This document shows, one piece after another, positions 7,479 through 16,344 of a stretch of 64,000 bases of DNA. A program made the translations under genes and the position numbers. Numbering within the stretch: the first letter of the stretch is position 1; each line of letters opens with the position of its first letter. The notes beneath the pieces were generated by a model. That model was given only the letters and a program-made list of their open reading frames with translations, had not been told where the DNA came from and did not search any database. The stretch comes from JANYGM01 sp043764015 (lineage in GTDB: Bacteria; Bacteroidota; Bacteroidia; Cytophagales; Thermonemataceae), in assembly GCA_043764015.1 (NCBI GenBank), contig JAYUKY010000059.1, positions 70,383-134,382 on the forward strand, given 5' to 3'.

Positions 7479-8717
7479 CTACACCAACTGTTCTAACGCA
7501 ATAGTAAAGCCTGTGGCTGCTATTTGTGTTTTTGCGTTACTTTTTTGATGAACTTTGACAAGTGCATTTTTGATAGTATTAGAAATATCACTAAAAATAC
7601 CTGCATCAGTAAGTTGTATTTTGTCTTCTGTCATCAAATACGCAAAAGTACGAGCCATTCCGCAGTTAGCAATAAAATCAGGAATAAGTGCCACACGTTC
7701 ATCTACAGACTTTGCAATACTTCCAAAAAATATTTCTGGGTCAGCAAATGGTACATTAGCACCACAAGAAATAACTTCTAAACCATTGGCAATCATAGCA
7801 TCAGCTTGCGCTTGTGTTACGAGGCGTGAGGCAGCCGCAGGAACAAAAATCTCTGCGCCCATTCCCCAAACTTTTTCTTGCATTTCAGCATTAGAAAGCA
7901 TATTATCAGCTATCAAAAAGTTAGTTGTACGGTCAGAAAACAACTTTTTCATTTCGTCCAAAGTATAACCTTCAGGTTTTAGAAGTCCGCCATCTTTGTC
8001 AATAATTCCTACTACTTTTGCACCCATTTTGGTCAAATAAAGTGCAGCAGTTGCCCCCACATTTCCCCAACCTTGTATAATAACACGTTTTCCTGTGATA
8101 TTTTTGATGTTTCCTGTCCAAATTTCATAATAATGTCCAATAGCTTCAGCCACACCATAACCAGTAATCATATCTGCTACAACGTACTTTTTAGCACCGT
8201 CAGGCACATAATTAGCATCTTCAATGACTTTCAAAACGCCTTGTCTTAGTTGTCCTATTTTGCGGATTTTTGCAGGTTTTTCTGGGTTAAAATGCCCATT
8301 TACAACGCCTTCTTGTGGATGCCAAAGTCCGTAAGCCTCCGTAATAGGGATAACTTCGTGAATTTCATCAACATTAAGGTCGCCACCTGTGCCATAATAA
8401 TTTTTGAGAAGTGGATAAACGGCTTTGTACCAACGCTTTAATACACCTTCTTTTCTTGGGTCTTTTGGGTCAAAATTAATACCAGATTTTGCGCCACCAA
8501 TAGCAGGACCAGATACTGTAAACTTCACTTCCATTGTTTTAGCCAATGATTCTACCTCACGCATATTCAAGCCTACACGCATACGAGTACCACCGCCAGC
8601 CGCTCCGCCACGCAAAGAATTGATAACAACCCAACCTTCTGCTTCTGTTTCAGAGTCGTGCCATTCAAAGATGATTTCAGGCTTTTTATTCTCAAATTTT
8701 TTCAGTAATTCTTGCAT
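7479..8717 (-). CDS. Glu/Leu/Phe/Val dehydrogenase (NAD(P)-dependent amino-acid dehydrogenase)
   Basis: This 412-residue enzyme has the two-domain ELFV fold. The dimerisation/substrate domain contains GGGTRMR and the catalytic-lysine region GPAIGGAKSGINFDP. The NAD-binding Rossmann domain contains VIIQGWGNVGATAALYL. The oxidative deamination of glutamate or a branched-chain amino acid is implied. The motif GGAAGGGTRMR and the length fit Bacteroidota dehydrogenases usually named Glu/Leu/Phe/Val; sequence reading does not settle the substrate. The C-terminus (VPAAASRLVTQAQADAMIANGLEVISCGAN) contains the conserved acid-rich hinge. It appears monocistronic between palindromes. Confidence 0.9.
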   Translation of the reverse strand: MQELLKKFENKKPEIIFEWHDSETEAEGWVVINSLRGGAAGGGTRMRVGLNMREVESLAKTMEVKFTVSGPAIGGAKSGINFDPKDPRKEGVLKRWYKAVYPLLKNYYGTGGDLNVDEIHEVIPITEAYGLWHPQEGVVNGHFNPEKPAKIRKIGQLRQGVLKVIEDANYVPDGAKKYVVADMITGYGVAEAIGHYYEIWTGNIKNITGKRVIIQGWGNVGATAALYLTKMGAKVVGIIDKDGGLLKPEGYTLDEMKKLFSDRTTNFLIADNMLSNAEMQEKVWGMGAEIFVPAAASRLVTQAQADAMIANGLEVISCGANVPFADPEIFFGSIAKSVDERVALIPDFIANCGMARTFAYLMTEDKIQLTDAGIFSDISNTIKNALVKVHQKSNAKTQIAATGFTIALEQLV

Positions 8718-8826
8718 ATTATAGAAATTTCAGGTTGATTTTTTAAGTTGATTTTTTATAATAAAATTTATTTTCAAATATCCGTGCAATTTAGATTTTT
8801 TTTCTGAAAGTAAAAATAAAGTTTAA

Positions 8827-8873
8827 TTGCCACGAATACACAAATAATTGTATTTATTCGTGTATTCGTGGCA
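8827..8873. repeat. GCCACGAAT-type palindromic hairpin
   Basis: A 21-bp perfect stem, TTGCCACGAATACAC..GTGTATTCGTGGCAA (8827-8847 with 8853-8873, 5-nt loop), lies 7 nt beyond the stop of the DUF2357-type nuclease, which reads leftward. The same hairpin recurs at 29195 and, inverted, at 48177. It probably serves as transcription terminator or mRNA end. Confidence 0.85.
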
Positions 8874-8879
8874 ACTAAA

Positions 8880-10679
8880 TTATACATATTCTCCTAATTT
8901 TTCTAGTATTTTTTCAAGTGATTTATTTTCATTTTTAAAGCCTACACTAACGCTCCCAATGGCAGGAAAAATAGGATTTTCACTATTGATGTCAAATTTT
9001 TCGTTGTGATAAGAAAAAGTTTCTTCTTTTTCGTTAGGGAAAAGCACAAATAAGCCCAAAGGAGAGAATAAACCGCCATTTTCGTAGCCTATTCCGTGCA
9101 GATATTTGAGTGTTATGAGCGGATAATCATACTTTTCAATGGTTTTGTATTCCTTATATTTTGCATCAAAAATAAGGTATTTATAAGTGATTTTTTCTGC
9201 TTCTTTTTCTTCATTTTCTAGCTCCAAATGATGCTGGGACAAATATTTTGCCTCATTTTGTATTTGATATTCAATGATAAAATCAGGTTTTAGTTGTCCG
9301 CTCGTGAGTACAGAGGTAAGGTTTTTAGGCATTACTTCATAATAAAGTGTAATTTTTTGTTTTTTGAGGTGTGTAAAATGAATAATTTTAGGAATATTCT
9401 CTTTATCCGTATCCAAAATATTGTATGTATAGCCCTGCCCTGCAAAACTATCAATAATTTTATACAAACAACCCAACTCAAACAAATTATCCACACGCCT
9501 AACACCTCCAAAAACTTTCTGTTCTGATTCAAAAACAATATCTTTCTTATTCAGCCACTCCAACAAATGCCTATAAACGAAAAAATAATGTTCTTTAGAT
9601 TCAAATTTATAGCTATTGAGTAGTTCTGTGGTTTCTGTTGAAACAAATAGATGTTCGTCCAAATATCTTTTAATAGTATGAATCAAAGGCAAAATACTTT
9701 TAATGCAACTATTGGTTTTTTCTAAGTTATGAAATTCAATTTTATTCTTAAAATTAAGTAGGTTCAAATGATGCTGTTGTTCTTCTATATGTTTTTCTTT
9801 CAATATAAAATAATTAGCTAATTCTGACATAAAACCGTGTATAAGGCGGTTTTCGTAAATATCTGTACTTTCAACTAATTCTTCTGCAAGCATTTCTTCT
9901 GGCACAAAAAGGCGGTTTTGTACCAAAATTTTATCTTGCTGATAAATGTTGGTAGGTTGTAATGTGTCTAAGTTTTCAAGCAGCCAATCTATTGAATTTT
10001 CAGAAATACTTACATCTTCAGAAAACAACGTAACGAAATTATTAGGAACTAAACTATAAATTTTATCATAACTAAAATTCATTAAATGTTTATTTTTTAA
10101 TTCTATCAAAAAATCTTTAAAGTGCGTAATCATCATCAAAAAACTACCATTTTGTATGTTATTTGTTGTGTCATTGCGCAGAAGTGAAGATTTTGACCAA
10201 ACAGAAATATTTTTATTGGCAACATATTCTACCAAACTAATAAATTCTTCTTGGCTAATTTTGCTTGAATGAATATTGATATTCATTTGTTGCAGTTGTT
10301 TTTCTTCATTTAATAGCGAAATTTCGCAAATTCCTTCAGGATAATTAAGGAATAATTTTGAAAACCTTACTTTTGCACCAACTTTAGTAATATAAAACTC
10401 TCTACTATAATCTTTTGCATCAAAATCTCTAAACGAAAAATAACCGTTAATATCTGTTGCGTGGAGTTCGTACCAAAAATCTAGCTTATTGATAGTCAGA
10501 AGGCTGATTTCAAAAGGAATATCCGACAAAAACATAGAAAACTCGCTTGTTTCTATGCGTTCATTGGTTTGCAAAAGCAAACAAAAATAGTCGCTTTCAT
10601 CAACATTTTGGTTGTTGCTAACAGCTACACTTGTGGTATAATTACTTTCTTTACTGTATTTAAAACAATGTATTCTCAT
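8880..10679 (-). CDS. DUF2357-type protein with PD-(D/E)XK nuclease domain
   Basis: This 599-residue protein has the layout of DUF2357 nucleases, which usually accompany McrB-like AAA+ GTPases in type IV restriction. The N-terminal part (1-240) is beta-rich. The middle contains the family's YENRLIHGFMSELANYF helix. The C-terminal nuclease core has D466 in KPDFIIEY and D505-A-K507 in LIFDAKYKEY, matching D..DXK. A modification-dependent DNA cleavage role is inferred; no AAA+ or GTPase gene lies on either side, so it is an orphan here. The start at 10679 (MRIHCFKYS) is chosen over 10745 because the extra 22 residues look like a spurious hydrophobic leader. Confidence 0.75.
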   Translation of the reverse strand: MRIHCFKYSKESNYTTSVAVSNNQNVDESDYFCLLLQTNERIETSEFSMFLSDIPFEISLLTINKLDFWYELHATDINGYFSFRDFDAKDYSREFYITKVGAKVRFSKLFLNYPEGICEISLLNEEKQLQQMNINIHSSKISQEEFISLVEYVANKNISVWSKSSLLRNDTTNNIQNGSFLMMITHFKDFLIELKNKHLMNFSYDKIYSLVPNNFVTLFSEDVSISENSIDWLLENLDTLQPTNIYQQDKILVQNRLFVPEEMLAEELVESTDIYENRLIHGFMSELANYFILKEKHIEEQQHHLNLLNFKNKIEFHNLEKTNSCIKSILPLIHTIKRYLDEHLFVSTETTELLNSYKFESKEHYFFVYRHLLEWLNKKDIVFESEQKVFGGVRRVDNLFELGCLYKIIDSFAGQGYTYNILDTDKENIPKIIHFTHLKKQKITLYYEVMPKNLTSVLTSGQLKPDFIIEYQIQNEAKYLSQHHLELENEEKEAEKITYKYLIFDAKYKEYKTIEKYDYPLITLKYLHGIGYENGGLFSPLGLFVLFPNEKEETFSYHNEKFDINSENPIFPAIGSVSVGFKNENKSLEKILEKLGEYV

Positions 10680-10801
10680 ATTTTTAATTTTTAAGTGCGT
10701 TGTATAATACGCACAAAGCAAAATTACTAAAAAAAGTTGAAACATAACTTTTTTTAGTAATTAACTAATATTATATAAGAATTATTTTATTTGTTTTATT
10801 G

Positions 10802-11038
10802 ATTGTAGAGACGTTGCTTGCAACGTCTGAAACATAGAAAAATGTATTTATCAACGTAGGAACACGCCTTGGCGTGTTCTGGATTTGGCGAAATCTCTGC
10901 AAATAGGAACATTATCCAGCGCAGGAACACGCCACGGCGTGTTCCTACACAAAATTTGCAACTGAACTTTTACAGTAACTATTTATTTACTTTGGTTATT
11001 GTTTGTTGTTGAGACGTTACAAGTAATGTTTCTACAAA
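10802..11038. repeat. Cluster of four palindromes in a 409-nt gene-free stretch
   Basis: Hairpins occur at about 10809-10828 (AGACGTTGC-TT-GCAACGTCT), 10861-10880 (GAACACGCC-TT-GGCGTGTTC), 10923-10946 (AGGAACACGCC-AC-GGCGTGTTCCT) and, imperfectly, 11013-11033. The second and third share the GGAACACGCC arm. No ORF, tRNA or clear promoter was seen in 10680-11088; it separates the nuclease from the TonB receptor, both on the minus strand. Confidence 0.75.
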
Positions 11039-11088
11039 TACATTTGCGTAACATCAATATTCATTCACAATTAAAAACGCACAACTCC

Positions 11089-13554
11089 TTACATATCTCC
11101 GCCACCTGCATCAAAACCGCCTTCATCACGTTTTTTGGTACGTTTTTTCTCTATTCCACCAAAACGGTAGTTTGCGCCTATTTGTATGGTACGAGTGTTT
11201 CCTGTAAAACCAAAATCTTGTGTAAATTGTGTTGTGTTCACAATACCGCCAAAACGCTGTATTTGAGGCACATCTACTACACGTAAATTAAGCGTTAGTA
11301 GCTTGATTTGTTTGCTAATACCAATGCTACTCATAAAAATATCTTTACGTGTGCCTTGCGCTGTAGCCACAGGACCTGTATATGCGACCATTGTCTGTAT
11401 TTTCCAGTTTTTTGGAAGTGTAAAATTGAGCATTAAGCGTGTATTCCAAGCGTATGAATTATTACTTGTTTCTGGACTAAAATTTGTCCCATCAACAATC
11501 AATCTATAATAAGAAAAATTAGCATTCAGACTTAACCATTTTTTCACTTTATGCGAACCAATGATTTCTATCCCATAATTTTGAGAAGAATTGATATTAT
11601 TTGGTCTATAAATGCTGGCGGGCTGTCCATTAAGTGTTGTATTTTCTAAAATTTGCTGAATAACATTCGTGTTTTTCTTATAAAACAAAGATGTTGTAAT
11701 GCTACTTTCTTCCCAATCTCTAATGTAGCCTAATTCATAAGAATCTGTAAATTCTGGTTTTAAGAATGGATTTCCACCACGAAAAACAAGCGGATTACTG
11801 ATATTAGCAAACGGGTTTAATTGCCCAAAACCTGGTCTATTGATACGTCTGCTGTAAGAAGCCTGAATTTTTTGGTTATCTGTAATTTTGCGTGCCACAA
11901 CTGCACTAGGAAAAATATTAAAATAATTATTTGTAAAAGTTTCATTTGTATTGATAAGTTTGGAGGTGGTGTAAGCCTGCTCTAAACGCACACCCAAATC
12001 AAATTCCCATTTCTTATAATTCCCACCACCTTGTGAGTACAAGGCGTGAATTTGCTCTAAATAGTCAAATTTGTTAGAAAATTGTGCATTATTTACCCAG
12101 TTTTCTGTAGTTCTGTCAAAATCTTCCAAAGAAAAATCAGAATTTACTTGTCTTATGATAGATTTTGCACCAAAGTCAATTTTAAAATCTTTTTTGATAG
12201 GTTGCGAATAATCTAACTGAAAAATACTTGTCTGATTGAGCGTATTATTAGCATTTCTTTGTAACTGCGTAGGAGTGAGGCTTTGCACACCGTTTTTATC
12301 ATAAGCATCTTGATTAAAACTATTGCGTTCCATATCATCTGCTCGTGCGTGTGAGGCATAAAATTTGAGTTCTTGACGAGGTTTAGCAAATTTCCTTACA
12401 TAATTAAACGCATAATTTGAGTTGAGTTCGTCTCCTCTTTCTGTGGTATTCCTCAAAAAATAATCATTCAAATTTCTGTTAATATCTTCATTATTATTTC
12501 TCAAATTTTCACTTCTATCTCTGGCAGATGTACTGCTATTTGCTTCAAAAGAAATAGTATTTTTTTTGTTTATGGCATATTCAAAACCTAAATTTCCTGT
12601 AAAACTTGTGCTAAGGTTGTCAATAAGGCGTGTTTGGTTTTGGAAACTTGGCGTAAAAGCGGTAGGTACAAAATTGTTTCTCAAAAATGAAATGGTGCTA
12701 ATACGTCCATTTTGGTTAAAATTGACATTTCCAAAAACATTTATTTTGTTTTTCTTATAAGAAAGTTCTAAATTAGCGTTGTGGCGGTCATTATTCCCAA
12801 TATTCACGCCGACAGAGCCATTCATTCCGTCTTCTTGGTTTTGTTTGAGGATAATATTAATAATTCCTGCGCCACCATCAGCATCATATTTGGCACTCGG
12901 ATTTGTAATAATTTCTATACGGTCAATAGAACTAGCGGGGATTTTGTCCAAAACTGCCTGCCTGCTCGTACCCGTAATACCTGACTGTTTGCCGTTGATA
13001 AGTACCGTAATATTACCAGAGCCACGCATTGTAACTGCGTTATTCTCATCAACTTGCACAGAAGGAATATTTTGCAAAATATCTATTGCTGTACCGCCTT
13101 TGTTCACCAAATCTTGTCCTACGTTATACACACGAGAGCCAATTTCGGCACGTTGCATCTCTTTTTGTGCCGTAACCTCAACTACTTTGGTTTCTAGAGT
13201 GTCGCTTGTTTTGAGAAGGAGTTGCCCTAGTGTTTTTTGCTTAGAGTTATCATCAATAATAATATTTTTGATGATATAGTCTTCAAAACCAAGAAATTGT
13301 ACTTTTAAATCATATTTTCCGTTGGGTACGTTTGTGAGCAAAAAGCCACCAATTTCTGTACTTAGCGCAGATAAAATAATTTCATTTGTACCACTTTTGG
13401 TAAGGCTAATATTAGCATAAGGTACGGCATCATTGTTGGCTGCTTCTTGTAAAGTACCAGAAATAGTACCTTGTTTAGTATTTTGTGCAATAATTTTATT
13501 ATTTATTAGAAAAAAACTAATAAATAAACTTAATAAAACTAAAATGTTTTTCAT
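11089..13554 (-). CDS. TonB-dependent receptor (outer-membrane beta-barrel family) with regulatory domain
   Basis: This 821-residue outer-membrane protein has a signal peptide (LLSLFISFFLINNKIIAQN). A carboxypeptidase-regulatory-like domain follows (about 28-110, GTISGTLQEAANNDAVPYANISL). The plug domain runs to about 230 (DILQNIPSVQVDENNAVTMRGSGNITVLING). The barrel ends with IQIGANYRFGG and a basic, Gly-rich tail. The layout fits the CarboxypepD_reg plus OMP_b-brl_3 receptor family. Substrate is unknown, and no SusD-like partner or TonB/ExbBD gene is adjacent. It is transcribed divergently from the TPR regulator gene at 13743, with 188 nt between them. Confidence 0.9.
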   Translation of the reverse strand: MKNILVLLSLFISFFLINNKIIAQNTKQGTISGTLQEAANNDAVPYANISLTKSGTNEIILSALSTEIGGFLLTNVPNGKYDLKVQFLGFEDYIIKNIIIDDNSKQKTLGQLLLKTSDTLETKVVEVTAQKEMQRAEIGSRVYNVGQDLVNKGGTAIDILQNIPSVQVDENNAVTMRGSGNITVLINGKQSGITGTSRQAVLDKIPASSIDRIEIITNPSAKYDADGGAGIINIILKQNQEDGMNGSVGVNIGNNDRHNANLELSYKKNKINVFGNVNFNQNGRISTISFLRNNFVPTAFTPSFQNQTRLIDNLSTSFTGNLGFEYAINKKNTISFEANSSTSARDRSENLRNNNEDINRNLNDYFLRNTTERGDELNSNYAFNYVRKFAKPRQELKFYASHARADDMERNSFNQDAYDKNGVQSLTPTQLQRNANNTLNQTSIFQLDYSQPIKKDFKIDFGAKSIIRQVNSDFSLEDFDRTTENWVNNAQFSNKFDYLEQIHALYSQGGGNYKKWEFDLGVRLEQAYTTSKLINTNETFTNNYFNIFPSAVVARKITDNQKIQASYSRRINRPGFGQLNPFANISNPLVFRGGNPFLKPEFTDSYELGYIRDWEESSITTSLFYKKNTNVIQQILENTTLNGQPASIYRPNNINSSQNYGIEIIGSHKVKKWLSLNANFSYYRLIVDGTNFSPETSNNSYAWNTRLMLNFTLPKNWKIQTMVAYTGPVATAQGTRKDIFMSSIGISKQIKLLTLNLRVVDVPQIQRFGGIVNTTQFTQDFGFTGNTRTIQIGANYRFGGIEKKRTKKRDEGGFDAGGGDM

Positions 13555-13742
13555 TTTTGATTATATGCTTTATGGTTTTGCGTAGGAAATCTACACTACT
13601 AAGAGTAAATTTTTAGTTAAAAAGTTGCACAAAGGCTATTATTTAGAAAGATTACAAATAGATTTTTTTTTTTTTCTTAAACGTCAAAAAAAGTGTAATT
13701 TTGCATACTTAAACAATTCATTTTATCCAACTTAACTGTTAG

Positions 13743-15635
13743 ATGTTTTTAAAAATAATGATATTCTTGCTTCCTTTTTTAGCTGGAATTGGAAGTATTA
13801 CTGCTCAAAATACTGCTCCAAACACAAATAATAAGAAAAATCTTAATAATAACTTTGACAAAGATTTTGAAATTCTCTATCAAAAATGTGCTAATGCACG
13901 CTTAGATAGCGTGTATAATCTTCATATTGTATTTTTAGATAAATACAATATCATTCGTGATACTTATTATGAAATTGTGGATATTGAAAAGTTTAATATT
14001 TTTTGTCAAAAATTTAAAGAAAAAGCACTTTTAGACAATAATAAAGCACTTCTTAGGAGAATTTTGCTTACTGAAACTTACGGAAATCTAAAATATAAAA
14101 AAGTTGCGTCTGACGTGTCAGAAAAAGCTATGACTATTTTATATGATGATTTTATGGAAGAAAAAGACTATTCTGTTGCCTTAGAGTGCCTTTTAAGACG
14201 TGCTTTGTTGCATATAAACATCAAAAATAAGGTACAAGGGCTTAAAATTTTCTTTTTTGCAGAGAAATTTGCACAAAAATATAATTTGCACAAAGACATA
14301 AGTTTGCAGTATATTTTATATAGAATAGGCTATATTTTATGGGATTTTGAGATGCCGGCTTCTTCTATAAATTATCTCAAAAAATCATTAGAAACAAAAC
14401 ACGCACTTTATCAAGATTCTCTTGTTACACTCAATGCGCTGGGTATGAATTATCAGAAAATTGACGACTTCAAAAACTCTCTTTTATACTTTGACATGTG
14501 CTATAATCTTGCTGTGAGTAGCAAAAATGATATTTTTAGAGATGTCGTAAAAGGAAATTTAGCCGTTACTTTGCACAAAATGGGCGACCAAAATAAGGCG
14601 TTTGTGTGTGCAAATGATGATAAAAATATGAGTTTTAGAGAAGGATTTTGGTCAAATGCTGTGGGTGCGTTGCACTGGTTGGTGCGCATAGAAATTAAGC
14701 GTGATAAGCTAGAACACGCCAAAATCTTGCTTGATTCTTTGGATAACGTCATTAGCAAAACAGATGAAACGCATTTTACTTCTCTCAAAAGGCAAAAAGA
14801 AGCTACTTATTTGTATTATGAAGCTATAAAAAATATGCCAAAAGCACTTATTGCCTACAAAGAATTTACAAATTTTGATGCGTTGTCAAAAGAATATGCC
14901 AATAAAAATAAGATTTCGGAGCTACAACTCAACGCAGAAGTACGCCTATATGAGCAGGAAATGAACGAAAAAGAAAAAGAAAAACAAAAAACTAAATATT
15001 TATTTGGTTTTGCTATCGTTATTCTTTTGGTGTTGATGTTTTTGGGAGTAATATTTTTATACAAAAAAATTAGAAAAATTGAAGGAAAAAAACAAGAAGT
15101 AGAGAAAATCAACCAGACACAAGCTATGCAAATAGCTACACTTAAACAACAACTTTTTTTGCAACTTGCTGATATAAAACAAAATAACGCTAATATTCAA
15201 GCTATTATTTTGCCAAAAAATGAATTGCAAACAATACTAGAGAACGACACAAATGAAGAAATTATTGAAGAGAAAATTATAGAAAATCAGTCAGAAAATA
15301 ATGAAATACTTGAATTTGATACTAATAATATAGAAGTTAAACAAGAAGATCTGCAGTTTTTGAGGGAATTTAATCTTAGTAAAAAAGACCAATGGAACGC
15401 TTTTAAAGCATCTTTTCTGAAAGTTTATCCTGATTTTGAGCAGAAAATTATCCGCAAAATGGGAGAAACATCTAGCGCAGAACTACGCTTGATGATGCTT
15501 CACAAACTTGGGCTAAATAGTAACGAAATTGCTACAATGCTACTAATTTCTGCCACCAGCGTAAGAACAGGAAAATACAGACTTTACAAAAAATTGGGCA
15601 TCAATTCTGTGGAAGAATTAGACAGTTTACTGTAA
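13743..15635 (+). CDS. TPR-repeat membrane regulator with C-terminal LuxR-type HTH
   Basis: This 630-residue protein begins with a signal sequence (MIFLLPFLAGIGSITAQN). A long periplasmic helical region of tetratricopeptide-like repeats follows (about 60-405; for example SLVTLNALGMNYQKIDDFKNSLLYFDMCYNLA). A single membrane span lies at about 419-440 (LFGFAIVILLVLMFLGVIFLY), then a coiled coil. The C-terminal cytoplasmic helix-turn-helix is SSAELRLMMLHKLGLNSNEIATMLLISATSVRTGKYRLYKKLGI in pattern, read here from position 15468 on. Such proteins occur widely in Bacteroidota as membrane-bound transcription regulators; target genes are unknown. A TAATTTTG -7-like element lies at 13696-13703. The 3' region contains a sequence complementary to the sRNA boxes (15897-15910). 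Confidence 0.85.
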   Translation: MFLKIMIFLLPFLAGIGSITAQNTAPNTNNKKNLNNNFDKDFEILYQKCANARLDSVYNLHIVFLDKYNIIRDTYYEIVDIEKFNIFCQKFKEKALLDNNKALLRRILLTETYGNLKYKKVASDVSEKAMTILYDDFMEEKDYSVALECLLRRALLHINIKNKVQGLKIFFFAEKFAQKYNLHKDISLQYILYRIGYILWDFEMPASSINYLKKSLETKHALYQDSLVTLNALGMNYQKIDDFKNSLLYFDMCYNLAVSSKNDIFRDVVKGNLAVTLHKMGDQNKAFVCANDDKNMSFREGFWSNAVGALHWLVRIEIKRDKLEHAKILLDSLDNVISKTDETHFTSLKRQKEATYLYYEAIKNMPKALIAYKEFTNFDALSKEYANKNKISELQLNAEVRLYEQEMNEKEKEKQKTKYLFGFAIVILLVLMFLGVIFLYKKIRKIEGKKQEVEKINQTQAMQIATLKQQLFLQLADIKQNNANIQAIILPKNELQTILENDTNEEIIEEKIIENQSENNEILEFDTNNIEVKQEDLQFLREFNLSKKDQWNAFKASFLKVYPDFEQKIIRKMGETSSAELRLMMLHKLGLNSNEIATMLLISATSVRTGKYRLYKKLGINSVEELDSLL

Positions 15636-16070
15636 AAAATTACATCATTGGTTTGTTTTTTTATTTTTAGCCTCTTAATGAATTTTTAACATACATTTTT
15701 CAGAACATACAAAATAGTAGAATAATTATATTAAATAGTAGAAAAATTATATTTTAATAGTCTTAAATTATTTGTCTATTATCTTATTATCATTTGTCTA
15801 TTACCAAAGTTTGCAAATTATTCTATTTTTTGCTTGTTTTGAGGGTGTAAAAAGAAAAGTGTAAAATAAATGTAATAATAAATGAAATTTTAGGAAACTA
15901 AAACACCACTTAAAAAATTACCAAAGTGAAAAATCTTACATCACTTTATTTGCTTTATCTTAGGAATAATTATCATTTTGTTTTTATTGTGATAAAGTCT
16001 AAAACTTAGCTAACCAAAAAAGAAAGTTGTTTTAAAGTAAAATAATTGTTTAATTGTTTAATTGTTGGTC

Positions 16071-16103
16071 AGTCTAAGAAATTTTTTCTTAGACTGATTT
16101 TTT
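16071..16103 (+). terminator. Intrinsic terminator downstream of the TPR regulator
   Basis: An 11-bp perfect stem AGTCTAAGAAA/TTTCTTAGACT with 3-nt loop (16071-16081, 16085-16095) is followed by GATTTTTTTT. It would end a transcript reading from the TPR regulator with a 3' untranslated region of about 460 nt. Confidence 0.85.
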
Positions 16104-16190
16104 TATACACTATTTCACGTCCCGTAAGTATGACTTACGGCTACTAAGGAATACATTGCAAATAAACTCCTAGTTTTATTTTTTTACTCT

Positions 16191-16266
16191 AGGTGGCGTG
16201 AACGCCACCTTTTTATATCAGAGGCAAAAAATTGCTTTTATGTATAGCGGTGGCGTTCACGCCACC
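16191..16266. repeat. Pair of GGTGGCGT..ACGCCACC palindromes
   Basis: GGTGGCGTGAACGCCACC at about 16191-16208 and GGTGGCGTTCACGCCACC at about 16249-16266 are each palindromic and are also reverse complements of one another. A 40-nt AT-rich spacer separates them. Confidence 0.75.
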
Positions 16267-16344
16267 GTAGCTTGTTTACAATCCGTTATTAATATTAAAC
16301 TCTTTCAGGGTTTTAATACAAACCATCAAATCTATAAATACATT

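Larger units (their letters stand above)
15636..16344. other. 709-nt gene-free region with terminator and palindromes
   Basis: No protein or RNA gene was recognised. Contents: an AT-rich stretch; at 15897-15910 the sequence ACTAAAACACCACT, exactly complementary to AGTGGTGTTTTAGT in sRNA-like copies 2 and 3; three TAATTGTT-like units near 16042-16066; a terminator at 16071-16103; a CCGTAAGT..ACTTACGG hairpin at about 16120-16138; and paired GGTGGCGT palindromes at 16191-16266. Confidence 0.7.
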
